DNA from: Vespula vulgaris
Lineage: Eukaryota; Arthropoda; Insecta; Hymenoptera; Vespidae
Reading direction: 5' to 3'
Assembly (NCBI RefSeq): GCF_905475345.1
Contig: NC_066588.1
Span: forward strand, 7,704,001 to 7,768,000
DNA length: 64,000 nucleotides
Shown one piece after another: positions 37,301 through 48,720 of the stretch. How positions within the stretch are numbered: the stretch's first letter is position 1; each line of letters starts with the position of its first letter. Position numbers and translations under genes: made by a program. A model generated the notes under the pieces. That model saw only the letters and a list, made by a program, of their open reading frames with translations, was not told the origin of the DNA and searched no databases.

Positions 37301-38810
37301 GATCAACGTTCTCGTAAAGGGTGACTTGAGACAACGATTTGGCAGCCCCTACACAATGCAAGTTTCTCGCGAGACGTCTTACGAAGATCTTCAGAAACTT
37401 TTGCTCAAGGAAATGCATAGCACCTTGACCGACGACGTTTTAACATCCAGCCAAAATCCAGGACTATTCAACATTCGAGTAGCTGATCCAGCAGCGACAC
37501 CTATTCAAGACGAACATCCTTGCATCGATCCTTGCGTCGAACATCCACTTTATACGGAACAAATCGAACAAGCATTGGCACTCTGTGCCGATGATTCCGG
37601 TCCACAGCACGTCAAGTTGATTCTCGAATGGGACGAGGCTACGAAGAATAATATCATTCAAGATGACAGCGATCAGATCGAAGAGCACGCCAGTGTGAAG
37701 CAATTAAAGACTAATTCTGAGTTGGGTGGTGCGGTCACGTTGGAAGAATGTTTTGATCTTTATACGAGAGCGGAGACGTTAGGAGCCGAGGACGCCTGGC
37801 ATTGTCCGTACTGTAATAAGAAGCAAGAAGTCGTGAAGAAGTTAGGACTGTGGACCTTGCCTGATATCTTAGTGATACATCTGAAAAGATTTCGTCAACA
37901 ATCCAAACAGAGATCGACGTCGAAATTGACAATGCTCGTAGATTTCCCTCTTTATGGTTTTGACATGACTCCTCATCTTGCTCATAACGGAGTACAAACA
38001 CACAACAACGTTCCTACCCTCGGTGGTTTGGGTTGGTCTCCATGGAAAAAGCCAAGACCACGACAACAAAGTATTTCCAAATACGATGAGAACGTTTATG
38101 ATCTCTACGCTATTTGTAATCACCATGGCCAAGATCTTCAAGGTGGCCATTACACAGCATTTTGTAGAAATCCATATGACACTCAATGGTATTGCTTCGA
38201 CGATACAAGAGTCGAGGCTGTGAACGATACGAATCTTATCACGAATGCAGCTTACATGTTATTTTATCAACGAAGAGGTTTGACTAGTAACTCTACTGGA
38301 AATTCCTCAGCGGCCTCCACTAGTTCGGCGGGCTCGGGTCTTGACCATTGGGTTTCTAAGATGCCACCGTTTTATTTTAATAATAAAACTAGTTGTAACG
38401 TCACAAATAATAAGCAAAGTAAGTCGCAGGAAATATTGTGCCAGGAAAAAATTGTCGAAGAGAAGAATATGAATAATTTTAATAGAGGCTCTCGTAATTA
38501 TGCAACTCTACAGCCAAAGAAGCGAAACGTGGCAACCGAAACGGATGCTGGACATATTGACCATTGCTCGGACGACGAAGCTCCTTGTAGAAGAGAATGG
38601 GTGAGTACACAAGTAGACGTATATCTTGATGACTTAATCGATCCTTTAGCAATCGCATATGTCTTACATTATTCGTTTCGTTTGCAGGCTTCGCCAAAAC
38701 CCGTAAGAAAAACATCTTCTATCACCTTGACGCCTCATGTACCAGTAGCAATAATTCAAAATGCCAATAGTAATCCAGATACAACGGTGATACACGAATC
38801 AACATTGTAA
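23140..38810 (+). CDS. Usp31: ubiquitin carboxyl-terminal hydrolase, USP31/USP43 type
   Basis: Four coding exons are 23140-24066, 36675-37048, 37187-38600 and 38688-38810, with consensus GT/AG junctions and a sum of about 945 aa. It cleaves ubiquitin from substrates as a C19 cysteine peptidase. The Cys box GLRNHGNTCFMNAVLQCLS puts the catalytic Cys at residue 194. QHDAQEFLLWLLDKVHEDL follows. The insert carries a CxxC pair, LTCPRCHRQS, and a second, WHCPYCNKKQ, as in USP zinc-binding regions. The His box CNHHGQDLQGGHYTAFCRN (His codon at 38148) and WYCFDDTRVE complete the triad region. HWVSKMPPF after the domain matches USP31. The N-terminus is basic and has a polyglutamine run at 23391-23420. 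The C-terminal tail is much shorter than in vertebrate USP31. Intron 1 is 12.6 kb and opens with a GAC repeat just past the donor. USP43 is the alternative label. AATAAA signals occur from about 38935. Confidence 0.93.
27830..27874 (+). other. possible frame-keeping cassette exon in USP intron 1
   Basis: A strong polypyrimidine stretch ends in CTCATTCAG at 27829, and the following bases open in phase 0 (VAHKTLSQIVPTFNN). A weak donor, AACGTAGTC, after 27874 would give 45 nt, a multiple of three. USP exons 1 and 2 also meet in phase 0. The frame stays open further to about 28000. No family resemblance was recognised, so it may be chance. Confidence 0.2.
28988..29047. repeat. (TCTAAC)n hexanucleotide array, ten units
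   Basis: Ten tandem units of TCTAAC with single-base variants such as TCTAAG and TCTAAT. It lies in USP intron 1. It resembles but is not the insect CCTAA telomeric repeat. Confidence 0.9.
30842..30930. repeat. AT/CA palindromic microsatellite
   Basis: Alternating TA, GT and CA runs form a near-palindromic low-complexity block in USP intron 1. Confidence 0.7.
31432..31568. mobile_element. 137-bp mariner-type MITE flanked by TA
   Basis: The left end reads CAGGTTGGACCAAAAGTTCT and the right end in reverse complement reads CGGGATGTGCCAAAAATCCT. The two termini match at most positions. TA dinucleotides at 31430-31431 and 31569-31570 fit mariner target duplication. It is related in sequence to the foldback element at 59758-59937. 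Confidence 0.7.
32291..32330. repeat. (GA)n/(GGGA)n microsatellite
   Basis: AGAG repeats run into GGGA tetranucleotides within USP intron 1. Confidence 0.85.
34242..34340. repeat. (CT)n microsatellite, about 100 bp
   Basis: Nearly pure CT with a few interruptions, in USP intron 1. Confidence 0.95.
36518..36569 (+). pseudogene. copied fragment of USP exon 3 inside USP intron 1
   Basis: These 52 bases match 37386-37437 in USP exon 3 with five differences, and similarity weakens on both sides. The copied segment covers the codons for DLQKLLLKEMHSTLTDD. Four of the five differences are synonymous; the other turns His to Arg. The copy's frame stays open upstream to about 36494 or beyond and stops four codons after the match at TAA 36582-36584. 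It lies about 105 bp before the exon 2 acceptor. Confidence 0.85.
38601..38687 (+). other. 87-nt frame-preserving intron (exitron-like) in the USP gene
   Basis: Donor GTGAGT and acceptor TTTGCAG bound an 87-nt segment in phase 0 on both sides with no in-frame stop. Splicing joins CRREW to ASPKPVRK. Retention would insert 29 residues and leave the frame intact. Confidence 0.65.
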
Positions 38811-38821
38811 CACACAATGTA

Positions 38822-38840
38822 AGCCAGACTTCGTCTGGCT
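38822..38840 (+). other. perfect 8-bp hairpin in USP 3' UTR
   Basis: AGCCAGAC, loop TTC and GTCTGGCT begin 12 nt after the stop codon. A compact GC-rich stem in an AT-rich UTR could bind a protein or be chance. Confidence 0.5.
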
Positions 38841-40159
38841 CGAGCGTCGCTCAATGTTCAGTGCCTGGAATGTTGTATGCTCATGAGTTTCATTAGAAGA
38901 CGATGATATAACGAAGGACAATTTGGTAGAACTTAATAAATGCATATTAAAATTCTTTGTTGAGAGAGTGTTCGAGATAGATGTCCTAGAAAACGAACAC
39001 TATTAATCTTTCACTCTGAATTTACATACGATGCTTTTTCGTACAGATGTTGCGAAAATCATGAGGGATCTCAAGAGTTCTGCTCTTCTTTTTTGATGTT
39101 ATTTCTACGATCTAAATATAAAGAATTTGAAAGAAGAGTGTGATTTTTTCAAATGGACAAAATTTCAAGCATTAGTGATTTTTGTATTTATAATAATAAC
39201 GTTTGTATACAGTTCGCGTGAAATGTATTATATACAGTGTAGTTATTATTAGGGTAATTTTTCAAAACAGATGTTATATCGCGTGTCAAGAACTGCAACA
39301 ACAACCACAAGAAAATAAGAAAAATAAATAAATCCCTCATATAAGTCATTTACCATTTATATTTAGATTTTCAATACGTTAGATAATAGAAACACATATA
39401 TGTCCACAAAGGATAAAGAAAACTTTTCCTAACAAAATTTCATGTAACTTCGAATCGCAATACATATATGTGATAGTCATAAACGCATGATCTCGTGTAT
39501 GATAATCTCATATCACGTTATCGTAGAATGAAAATTTGACAATAAGAGAATTCTGTATGCCACAGGATTCGTTTATTACGATAACTTAATTTCTCACTAA
39601 ATCTTTCCTGGACATAATGTGTAAATCGCTGAACATTGCTTTTGAGTCTGTGCTTAGCTGTAATATTTATATTATATTTGTAACATCCACTAGTGGCCTT
39701 AACTCTGTAATTAACTATCGATACATCATTATTTGCAATTACGTAAACATAATCAATTTCTCTGAGAATTTTACATTAGATATCTCTAGATTATTTTATT
39801 AAAGCCATTAGGCCGTTATAAACGTTAATATTATTTTGCCGGCAGGCCATTTATAACTTCAATATCAATTTGCCGATGTATTCGTCGTCTACCGAGATAT
39901 ATTTTATACTTCCGGTCACAATTCGAGTTCTTCCAATGACTGGCCAAAACAACCAAGTATCTATTATCTCTAAAGAAAGTAATTCTCGGCAAGATAGCTA
40001 TTTTTTCTCCGGACGACATTATAATCATTTCTTCTATAACTAGTTATTTTTATTCCATCATTGTTTAAAAATACTCTGTCCTCCTATTTTTAAAGATCAT
40101 TCCAGATAGTCGTTTAGTACGGAGCAAAGGAGAGTAAGAATCATGAAAGTGAGAGAAAA

Positions 40160-40205
<46 letters not shown>

Positions 40206-41220
40206 AAATATATGTATATGTATGTAGGTGTGTGTATATGCGCGCATGTATATTACAGATTCGTATATTCACACACGCACGTTGCTATAGCGAGTGAAAA
40301 TATTTAAATTATTTTAAAATAACATTTATTACTAGTCACACGTATCGTGGACAAAGGTAGCAAATACGCGAGTCAGTTGTGTAGAGAAAATAAGAAAAGA
40401 GTATCTAATGAAGAAAAATGTATTCAGAAATGGAACAATGAGATCGACTATTGCTATCTATAATTATTATGATTTTAGAAGTTGTGTATTCATGTTAACC
40501 GACTGAGGGATATTTATAATTATTCATATTATTGCTATAATTTTGTTAAAATAAATAGAGAATGTATATGTACAGTAGGTATGTCATTCCATTCTAAGCA
40601 CGTTATATTTTTCTGCGTTCTACAATTTATCTTAAACTCTTAACACACCTCCCACTTCTATAGATGCAACCTTAGCACGATTATCACACGATTAATGAAA
40701 AGAAACCTGTGCTTTCTTTCGATAATTTGTTATGGAACTGCGATTCTTCATACATTCGAATATGTCCCATGAGAAAAAGAAAAAGAAAAAGAAAACCATA
40801 AAATTGCATATCCATGCGGAATGAAAGGAGAAGAAGAAACGACAATGAATCAACCAAATTTTTCGCTAGTCTAATGTTTTCCTGGTATAGACTGTGACAA
40901 AATAAAAAGCGAATTCGTTAAGAGATGAGTTGAAAATAAAAAGCAGATGAAAGAAAATGTTTTGTCTTATGTTTCTACGTCTACGAACAAACACATACAC
41001 GTATCCTGACAACTTCAACTTTTATCTATAGCTTTTTAGTTTTGATAAAAAAGAAAAAAGAATATTATTCGAAGGAAGCAGTAGCGTACGTATCACAACT
41101 CGAGCCATACGAAAAAGAAGCTTTAAAAAGAGCGTAAAGATGAATAGGGGTCTCGAAAGAACTCTATCCGTTCCTGACGAACATTAGAGCCGTGCTCTCG
41201 TAGTATCGGCGTGCGATAGA
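38841..41220. other. USP 3' flank and intergenic DNA
   Basis: Several AATAAA signals follow the USP stop (for example near 38935 and 40551), then AT-rich DNA with an (AT)n run at 40158-40203. No gene was recognised. Confidence 0.7.
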
Positions 41221-41407
41221 GCGAGAGTGCGATATATAAGAGAAGGATGCGCTGGTGAGAGCGCAACGCAGCCGCGCTGCGATTGGTCGAGGCGCCGCCC
41301 CACTCCCTCGCGGCTCTCAGTCGGGCTCGAGCCTCCGTCGGGTACGGTACGTGCGTGTCGTGCTCTCGTGCGTCGCTTAAGCGAGACTTCTCAGTGAGAG
41401 AATAAAG
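41221..41407 (+). promoter_or_regulatory. GC-rich promoter and probable non-coding first exon of a plus-strand gene
   Basis: TATATAAG lies at 41233-41240, an inverted CCAAT box (ATTGG) at 41282-41286, a GC box-like GGCGCCGCCCC at 41291-41301, and an initiator TCAGTC at 41317-41322. A consensus donor AAAG/GTAAGG follows at 41407/41408. Together they look like a core promoter plus a short untranslated first exon of about 90 to 145 nt. No ATG-led coding sequence precedes the donor. The downstream partner may be the exon at 60086, which would imply an 18.7-kb intron. Confidence 0.5.
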
Positions 41408-41870
41408 GTAAGGATCAAACGTTACAAAGTAAATGCACGAAAGTTTCTTTATCCTTAACACGATCCTACTATAAAATTTCAAAACTCGTTCTTTCTTTCT
41501 CGATATCGTCGTCGTTCTTTGAAACATTCAAGCTTTTTCAATTTTTTCCTTTTCTCGAGAAACGAAAGGAAAATGAATCAAAATGAGGAACACTAGTAAC
41601 GATGTTAGGAAGAAGAACGAGTATACGATAACAAGAAGAGGCCAGCGCCTCTCCTTTCGAGATAAGAGAAGAAAAGAGGAATAGGAACATTGGTGGCGCT
41701 CATGCCCGCCTTTGGTGTGTACTCTCGGGATCGATACACGGGCACGCACTTCGCGCGGCGCCGGTGTAAGAATACGTCGTATACACGTCCCTTCCTGCTC
41801 TGCCCCCTTTTTCCCTTTACCCTCGTGGAGGACGCATACAGGCTGCTCTTGCCTGCCAGCTTGTCTGGCC

Positions 41871-41898
41871 TGCGTGCGTGCGTGCGTGCGTGCGTGCG
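41871..41898. repeat. (TGCG)n microsatellite, seven units
   Basis: Seven perfect TGCG units lie in a CpG-rich patch downstream of the putative first exon. Confidence 0.9.
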
Positions 41899-42702
41899 TA
41901 CAAACAAACGTACGTGCTGCGTGCGTACCTACGTACTTATATACATATGTACATATATACATGCATACACATACACACATATATATATATATATGTATTA
42001 TACTAACGAACGACGAACGAATGATGGAAAAGGAGAGCAAGGGTGGATTTTCTCTAAGAGAAAGAGAGATAGAGATTGACAGAGAAAAGAGAAAGGGGCT
42101 GGGCCTTGAGAGAGAGAGAGAGAGAAAGAGAGAGAAAGCTACAAAAGCGACCCGCAGATGTGCCGCGATGCGGGTGTCTCGAGATCGTAAAATTCACCCT
42201 CTTCGTTTACGAGAAAAAAAGAAAGAGAGAAATAGAAAGATGGGTTCACGAAGACGGAAGAGATCGGTGGCGCGAACTTGAAGGGTGATATAAGAGACGA
42301 CAACGAGGAGGAAGAGATGAAGAAAGAAAGTTCCTCGCCGAATTGTCTCTCTCTCACAAACACACACACACATGTACGTGCAGACGTAAACCAAGCAAGA
42401 GTTGTACTCTTGTCTACTTTTTCGACTGCACTCAGAGACTCCAGACTTCTTTTTCCTTTCTTCATCCTTTTTCCATTCTGTTTTCGTCTTCCCAAGACTG
42501 TCACAGCCGGCTACGAACATTCCACTCGAATTGCACGAAAAAACGTTCGTTTCGTTCTTTCTCTTTCTCTTTTTATTTCAAACTTTCACGGTTTGTTTTA
42601 AGTACGTTTTTGAACGATCAAAAGACGTCGTCTTGCTATTCCCCCTCCTCTCTTTCTCTCTCTCTTTCTCTTTCTCTTTCTCTCTGCTTAAATATGATAA
42701 GG

Positions 42703-43280
42703 GTTGAAGTTTATACGAACGAATTTCAAGATTTCTCATCTCTCTCTTTCACACACACACACACATACGCGCGATTTTATCATTCAACAATATGTCCATC
42801 AATAATAATACTCGTGAAGTTTATTCAAATAAATTTCAATATCTCTATCTCTCTTTTTGAACTTTATCATTCAACAATATGTCCAGCAATAATGGGACTC
42901 CTGAAGTTTATTCGATCAAATTTCAAGATCTCTCTCCGTCTCTCTCTTTTTTACAATTTTATAATTCAACAGTATGTCGAGTAATGATGGTAGTCACGAA
43001 GCTTATTCTAATGAATTTAAAGATCTTTCCTTTCTCTATCTTTCCAAATTTATCGTTTAACATTATATTCGTTGATAATGATTCTGTTAAAGTTTATACA
43101 AATGAATTTTAATATCTTCTTTTTCTTTCTTCATATTCAATTTCACGATTCAACAGTACGTCTGCGAATAAGGATACTCTCAAAGTTTATTCAAATAAAT
43201 TCCAAAAATTTCTCTTTCTCTCTCTCTCTTTCTATCTTTCTCTATATCAATGTTATCACCCAATAATATATCCATTCATA
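42703..43280. repeat. minisatellite, about 92-bp period, six to seven units
   Basis: The landmark ATTCAACAATATGTC recurs in variants at 42782, 42869, 42964, 43055, 43148 and 43258, spaced 87, 95, 91, 93 and 110 bp. Each unit continues with a block like GAAGTTTATTCAAATAAATT and a variable CT tract. A partial unit precedes the first. Because many periods are near multiples of three, long shadow frames arise, but none looks coding. Confidence 0.85.
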
Positions 43281-43340
43281 TTTATATTAATTGACGGTAA
43301 ATATTTTGTAAAATAAATGATCAATACATATGGATATTTT

Positions 43341-43599
43341 GGTCAGTATTTGTAATAAAATATCAATACCTGGTCAGTATAAATAATTAAGCATCGGGAT
43401 TACGTCTGGGTTGCGTCTGGCTTTGTTATAAATACTGATCGTCTATTTAAAATATTGATAAATTATTATATTTACAAACATTTTAATTAAAATATCAACA
43501 ATTTTTGTATAAACCGATGTAATACTGATCACTTATATTACGTATAAGTGTTATATCGTATCTTATACTACGTATATTAATTTATTGTAAATACTGACC
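43341..43599. mobile_element. 259-bp MITE with multiply repeated GGTCAGTATT motif
   Basis: The termini are inverted: GGTCAGTATTTGTAATAAA at the left, and GGTCAGTATTTACAATAAA when the right end is reverse-complemented. The same motif recurs inside, forward at 43372 and reversed at 43431 and 43521, giving five copies in two orientations. The inner part holds telomere-like 11-mers at 43400-43421. No target duplication is certain. A rearranged relative lies at 62025-62098. Confidence 0.65.
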
Positions 43600-44861
43600 A
43601 TTATATTGTAAACTCATAACTTAGATATTCTCAACCGAATTGCACTAAATTCTATTTGTTCTTTTTTTTGTGTTTCCCTTTGAAGAAAACAAAAAAAAGA
43701 GAGAAACTTCTGACAACAAAAGACTAATTTTGAAATGAGGAAAAAAGAAAGAGAGAGAGAGAGAGAAAAAAAAGATAGATAGAGAGAAAAAGAGAGATAG
43801 AGAGCTTTAACCCTTCGCATGTGCGTCGACCTCGAATACGACGCGAGATTACCTTTAAAGGTGCGTTTACGTGTCTCTTTTATCTCTTCGATTCTTTCGA
43901 GGCAATATCTAGTTAGTATTACTCACGTATCGTCGAAAGAATCGAATCGATGCTCGACGATATAAGAAGATATAAGACGGATCTTTGTGATCAGGTGTTG
44001 TCTATATTGTTGCATTTATTCGTATTATATGTTCAATTTGTTCTTTATCCATCCATCCATCTATCTATCTATGTATGTATATAAAACATCTTCACTTGAG
44101 CCTCGAACAAGCACCATTTTCATGGCGTATTTATGGAACGATCGTTCACCTCACGATCTACGCTCTCGAGTTTATCGATCGTCCTTACAGTATACTTCCG
44201 TTTCCTTTCGATCTTTTTTTCTTATTATGATGTTCTTTCTTTCGAATATGAAGGTTAATCTTGAAGAGAAAAGAATTCTTTGAGATGTCCAGGATTACTT
44301 GAGATTTTATTTGTTTAATATTAAAATGATTGTTATGAAAAAAGAACACGTCTTTGTTGGAATATTTTTAATCTTTTCTCTCTCTCTCTCTTTTTTTTTT
44401 TTTTTAGTTTGTTCGTTTTCATGCAACATTTTTTATCATTCAGAGAGTTTGTTCGAACGTGAAGAATGATGTATTCGTATGTATGTACGTAGCGTTCTCA
44501 TTTCGAATAGAAAATATGTACGTAACGTTCGGATTTATGTATTGTGGTATATCAAAGTTCTACATAAGTATTCATTTATTCTGGAAACATTACTGTTACA
44601 TTGGTAAATTATGTATAATTTATGGATTCCTGTTTAATTTAATTTAATAATAACATATTCGAAATATTCCAATTTCTCGCGTACAATTCGTATATCTTGA
44701 CATTTGAAAGATATTTGAAATTATAAATAAGTCGAATTTACCATGAAACATCGATCCTATTTCAATCTTTCTTTTCTTTTTTCTTTCCCTTTCGATCGAT
44801 CGAGAAAAATAATATTATTCTCGATCGCAAAGAAACGATAATTCCTATCGACTCGACTTTG

Positions 44862-44963
44862 TTCTTCGTAGCGTGCAAAACGCACGTTTGGATTTCACGC
44901 GACAAACTCTAGGAAAACGACGAACGATCGATACGTTTGCGGCTTCGACGTTGCTACGAAGAA
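44862..44963. repeat. inverted repeat, 11-bp arms
   Basis: TTCTTCGTAGC at 44862-44872 is the exact reverse complement of GCTACGAAGAA at 44953-44963, enclosing 80 bp. The function is unknown. Confidence 0.5.
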
Positions 44964-46207
44964 AAGAATCGTGATTATGATACGAGAAATAAGTCAAGTT
45001 GTATTAAACACACTAGGAATACTAATACGTATACATTCCTGTTTACTGACTAATCAGATTCTCAATCCAATCATGAATCATAAAACTAGTAATTATTATT
45101 TTTATTTCTAGATTTCATTCTACTCTTTTCGAATTTATTTTATCGAAATTGCGTCGAATATCGAGTTAGCTTGTTTATTATCGTCGCATATAGTGATTTT
45201 GTTTCTGGTCAATAAAAATTTCGATCGTATCGCGAATTATGAAAATAATAATAATAATTATTATTATTATTATAATTTTTTTTCTTGATTTCATTTTTTA
45301 TTTTATTTTATTCGTCGTTAAATATTCACCCAATCGAGCTGATTAATCCATTATTAACTATTATCATATTGTTTTCTATATATTCCATTTTAATTAACTT
45401 GATATCGATCGATACTTCTTTCTTACGTTACTCGAATAACATAGAACACAACTCCGATGTCACGTTGTCACAGCTGCTCAGCCATAATTTCTCGCCGTTG
45501 AAAGTTAATAGCACTCTCCATCTTATATCCACGTCATTTATTTTAATATTGTTTTTCTCTCATCGTTATCGACAATAAAAGTGTGATGCAACGTGATAAT
45601 TCGAATAGGAAGAAAGGGAAGAACGTAATGCTCCTAAAGATCAAAAGTAAATCGATATTATTATCGATGGTCGTTACACCATCATCGACACCTGAATCCA
45701 CTTGTGCACTCAGTTTTCATAGAAAATTAAACGGGAAACTCGTGGGCTCTTGAGTATCTTCGAAAAGAGATGAAAAGGGAAATTTCGATGAGTTGTTGAT
45801 GAGATTACTCGAGAAACAAAAAAGGGAGAAAAAAAATATGGGGAACTTTGAAGAATGAGAGGACAGACACGAATTTTCCCAATAAAAATTTCATATATCT
45901 ACATGTAAACGAAATTTTACATACAGTACCTATGTGTACATCGAATGTGAATTTGTATGTGTATAGGTACGTACAGTTGAAAAGAAACCGATAAATTTTG
46001 ACATAAAATTTGTTGGAGGATGCTCCAACATGCCAGACTTCACTTTTACTCTCTTCTCGTTTTTACACCTTTTTCTAATTTTAATTCGGCAGCTTCGTTT
46101 CTTCGGTAACATGGTTAAATACTGCATTCATGTTGTTTTTTTATTTTTATAATAATTTTTTTTTTTTTTGTTAAAAGAACGAAAGATAATATTTTGCAAA
46201 TCTCTAT

Positions 46208-46325
46208 AACGTCATGTAACTTTAAACGTTCATGACATATATCTGTCTCTTTCTTACAATTCATTTTATTTTATCGTCACAAATTTAATTGTTATTTCAT
46301 ATATCCGAAGTTTTAGATGTTTTAA
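46208..46325. repeat. dispersed repeat, copy A
   Basis: It shares with 53771-53895 the ordered blocks TCATGTAACTTT, ATTTTATCG, AAATTTAAT, TGTTATTT-like and GAAGTTT. The class is unknown. Confidence 0.55.
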
Positions 46326-48438
46326 TATATATTACTAAACTAGAAAAAGTGTATATAATATATAAATAATATATAATGATATAAAATAGTAATATATTAT
46401 ACTAAGTTATATAATATATTATGACATTTTAGTAATATATCGTATTAATAGATTAACACAATTTACTATAATAATAGTATATTATAATATTAATATCCCA
46501 TATGATTAGTATTATAGTATATTATATCATATTACCAAAATATATAGTATAATAATATACTAACTTAGTATAAGTAATACTATAGCTCTCAGATTATGTA
46601 AGCTTTAGTAGATACGATAAAAAATTGGGTTATAGAGTATTAATAGAATATTTAAGAGACTACAAGGGAATTCTATATGAAATTTAATAATATCTTTCAG
46701 GAATGATTTGATTCGAATTTTACTTTATTTAGAAAAATAAAATTTATGGAAATGTATTACTATTTTGATAAATTCATTGTATAAAATGAATTATATTTTT
46801 GCAAAGAAATAGTTATTAAATAAAGCAATGATGAGTTTTAACGTGAAGCAAAAGATAACAGATTGCAATTGTTCGAAAAATATTTATTATGTGTGCAATA
46901 ACGCTTGACAATATTTAATATCAATGTATTACAAAAGATTGATTGACCGAAGTTACTCTTTATTTACCGCTACGTTGCACAATTCGATCGTTGTAAAGCG
47001 AGAGACATCGATATAGTACAAAAAAAGAAGAAAATAGTGAAACGCAGTCGAGATAGAACAAAGCGACGGCTCGGTTAATCGATTTACGTCCCGTGAAATC
47101 AAAACTAGCGCTGTCGTGTTGTCTACGGATGATCTATTCTAAAGATTAAAATCGATTTTCAATCTACGTGCTCTCTTCTTTGATGCGAATAATGCTATTT
47201 TCTTATCGTACCGTCACCGTTCGACAAATACTCAATTATTTCAATAAAAGAGGCAAATTTGTTCTTCTTCCTACTCATTGAATTTTTTCTATGAAATATG
47301 TGTTACCTTTTATAAAATTACTTGTTTTCATATATTTAATATCATATTCATTTCTTTATTATATACAATATTTATATTGTTTTATATAACACTAAAGTGA
47401 AAAAACATATGTTATTAATATAATAATATTAATGTAATATGAGTAATATTAATATTAATATAATATTAAAATATAAAATAAATATATTATATCGTAAAAA
47501 TATTAAACATTTAATATTAACAAATTTAACATACGTTACACACGTAATAATTTATACAATTAGAATTTCTCATTTCAGTATCATCAAAATTTGATTCTTT
47601 ATTTTAATCTTCTTCTATCTGATAATAAGATATTCCATAAGATGGAAATAGTGATGGTGCAGATGCATTCGAGTGTATATGCACGTGCGATAATTCGCAA
47701 GCGAAGCGGACGGAAACGTTATTGAATTCACAGTAGAGCAGCCGAGTGGGTCATTGGAATGTGGCGATGCATTGCTATATACGTCACTGACTGCCATGCA
47801 TGCATCAATGGTACGTTCGATTTACAATGAACGATCGGTATGCAAGGTGAGAAGTCGATCTTCTCGTTCTTTCCTTGAATCTTCGATATGCCGACGTTCA
47901 CTCTCAAAAGAACTCAATATTCTCTCCCTTTTTCTTTTTCTCTTACTTTCATCTTACTTCTCCGTTTAACTTTTAAAAAAATTTGTAAAACTCGAATTCA
48001 TCAAGAAAAGTAACCCGTCTTCTCATTTTTCACTTAATTTCATTTTTCTTTTTCTATCAATCCGAATCGACTTAATTGAAAGTATTTCTTATTCGAATGC
48101 TTTCGAAGTATCATTTGAAGATCGAACTTAAGGAAAGAATTTCATTGATCTTTTGCATACAATCGCGAAAAGTTTTTTACGAAAAGAAAAAAAGAAGAAG
48201 GAAGAAAAAAAAAAGGGAAAATTACGTAAATAGGTAGGCCGAATCGAAGAAAGTTTTGAACGATCGTCCTATTCTCGACGCAACTTGCATAATTGAAGAA
48301 AGCTCGCGAGTAAGAAAGGAAGCTCTGGGATCCTCTTTTCACGAATGTTCCCGTCTCTAGCAAATTATCCATCGGTTAACGCGAAACGATAGAAAAGCCA
48401 AGCCTCCGGAGTCTTCAGAAATCCAAAGCAACTGGGAC

Positions 48439-48720
48439 TTTCTCACTCACCCCTTTCCACCCTACTCCTCATCATCCTCACCATCTCTTCCACCCCCAAC
48501 CTCACTCCCACTCCTGCTCCTGCTCTTCTTCTGCTTTCACCTTTTCAAAGGCTTGAGTTTTCCGAGTAAACGCTTCGGGCTTTTCGTTACACCCCGAAGC
48601 TTGTAGCTGAACGAAGGAGGGAGGACTTTTTAGAAGGTAGAATTGCAATGCAAACTATGTTGAAGCGAGCCGCGAGCACGCGACCGAACTAGCGAGAGGA
48701 GCTCGTCGACCCCTTCTAAC
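48439..48720. other. pyrimidine-rich then GC-richer patch with an 8-bp inverted repeat
   Basis: About 100 nt of CT/CA-rich DNA (48439-48545) precede GCTTCGGG at 48572-48579 and its reverse complement CCCGAAGC at 48593-48600. A GC-richer stretch follows to 48720. It may be regulatory; no gene is evident. Confidence 0.3.

Noticed and set aside
42343..42984. 213-codon open frame on the plus strand
   Set aside because: It runs through CT microsatellites and the 92-bp minisatellite, whose period is near a multiple of three. It has no coding signature.
42703..43280. Possible CRISPR-like array
   Set aside because: The units diverge throughout, there are no conserved repeat plus unique spacer blocks, and the genome is eukaryotic.
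45243..45273. AAT/ATT palindrome
   Set aside because: It is a simple microsatellite inversion, expected in this genome.
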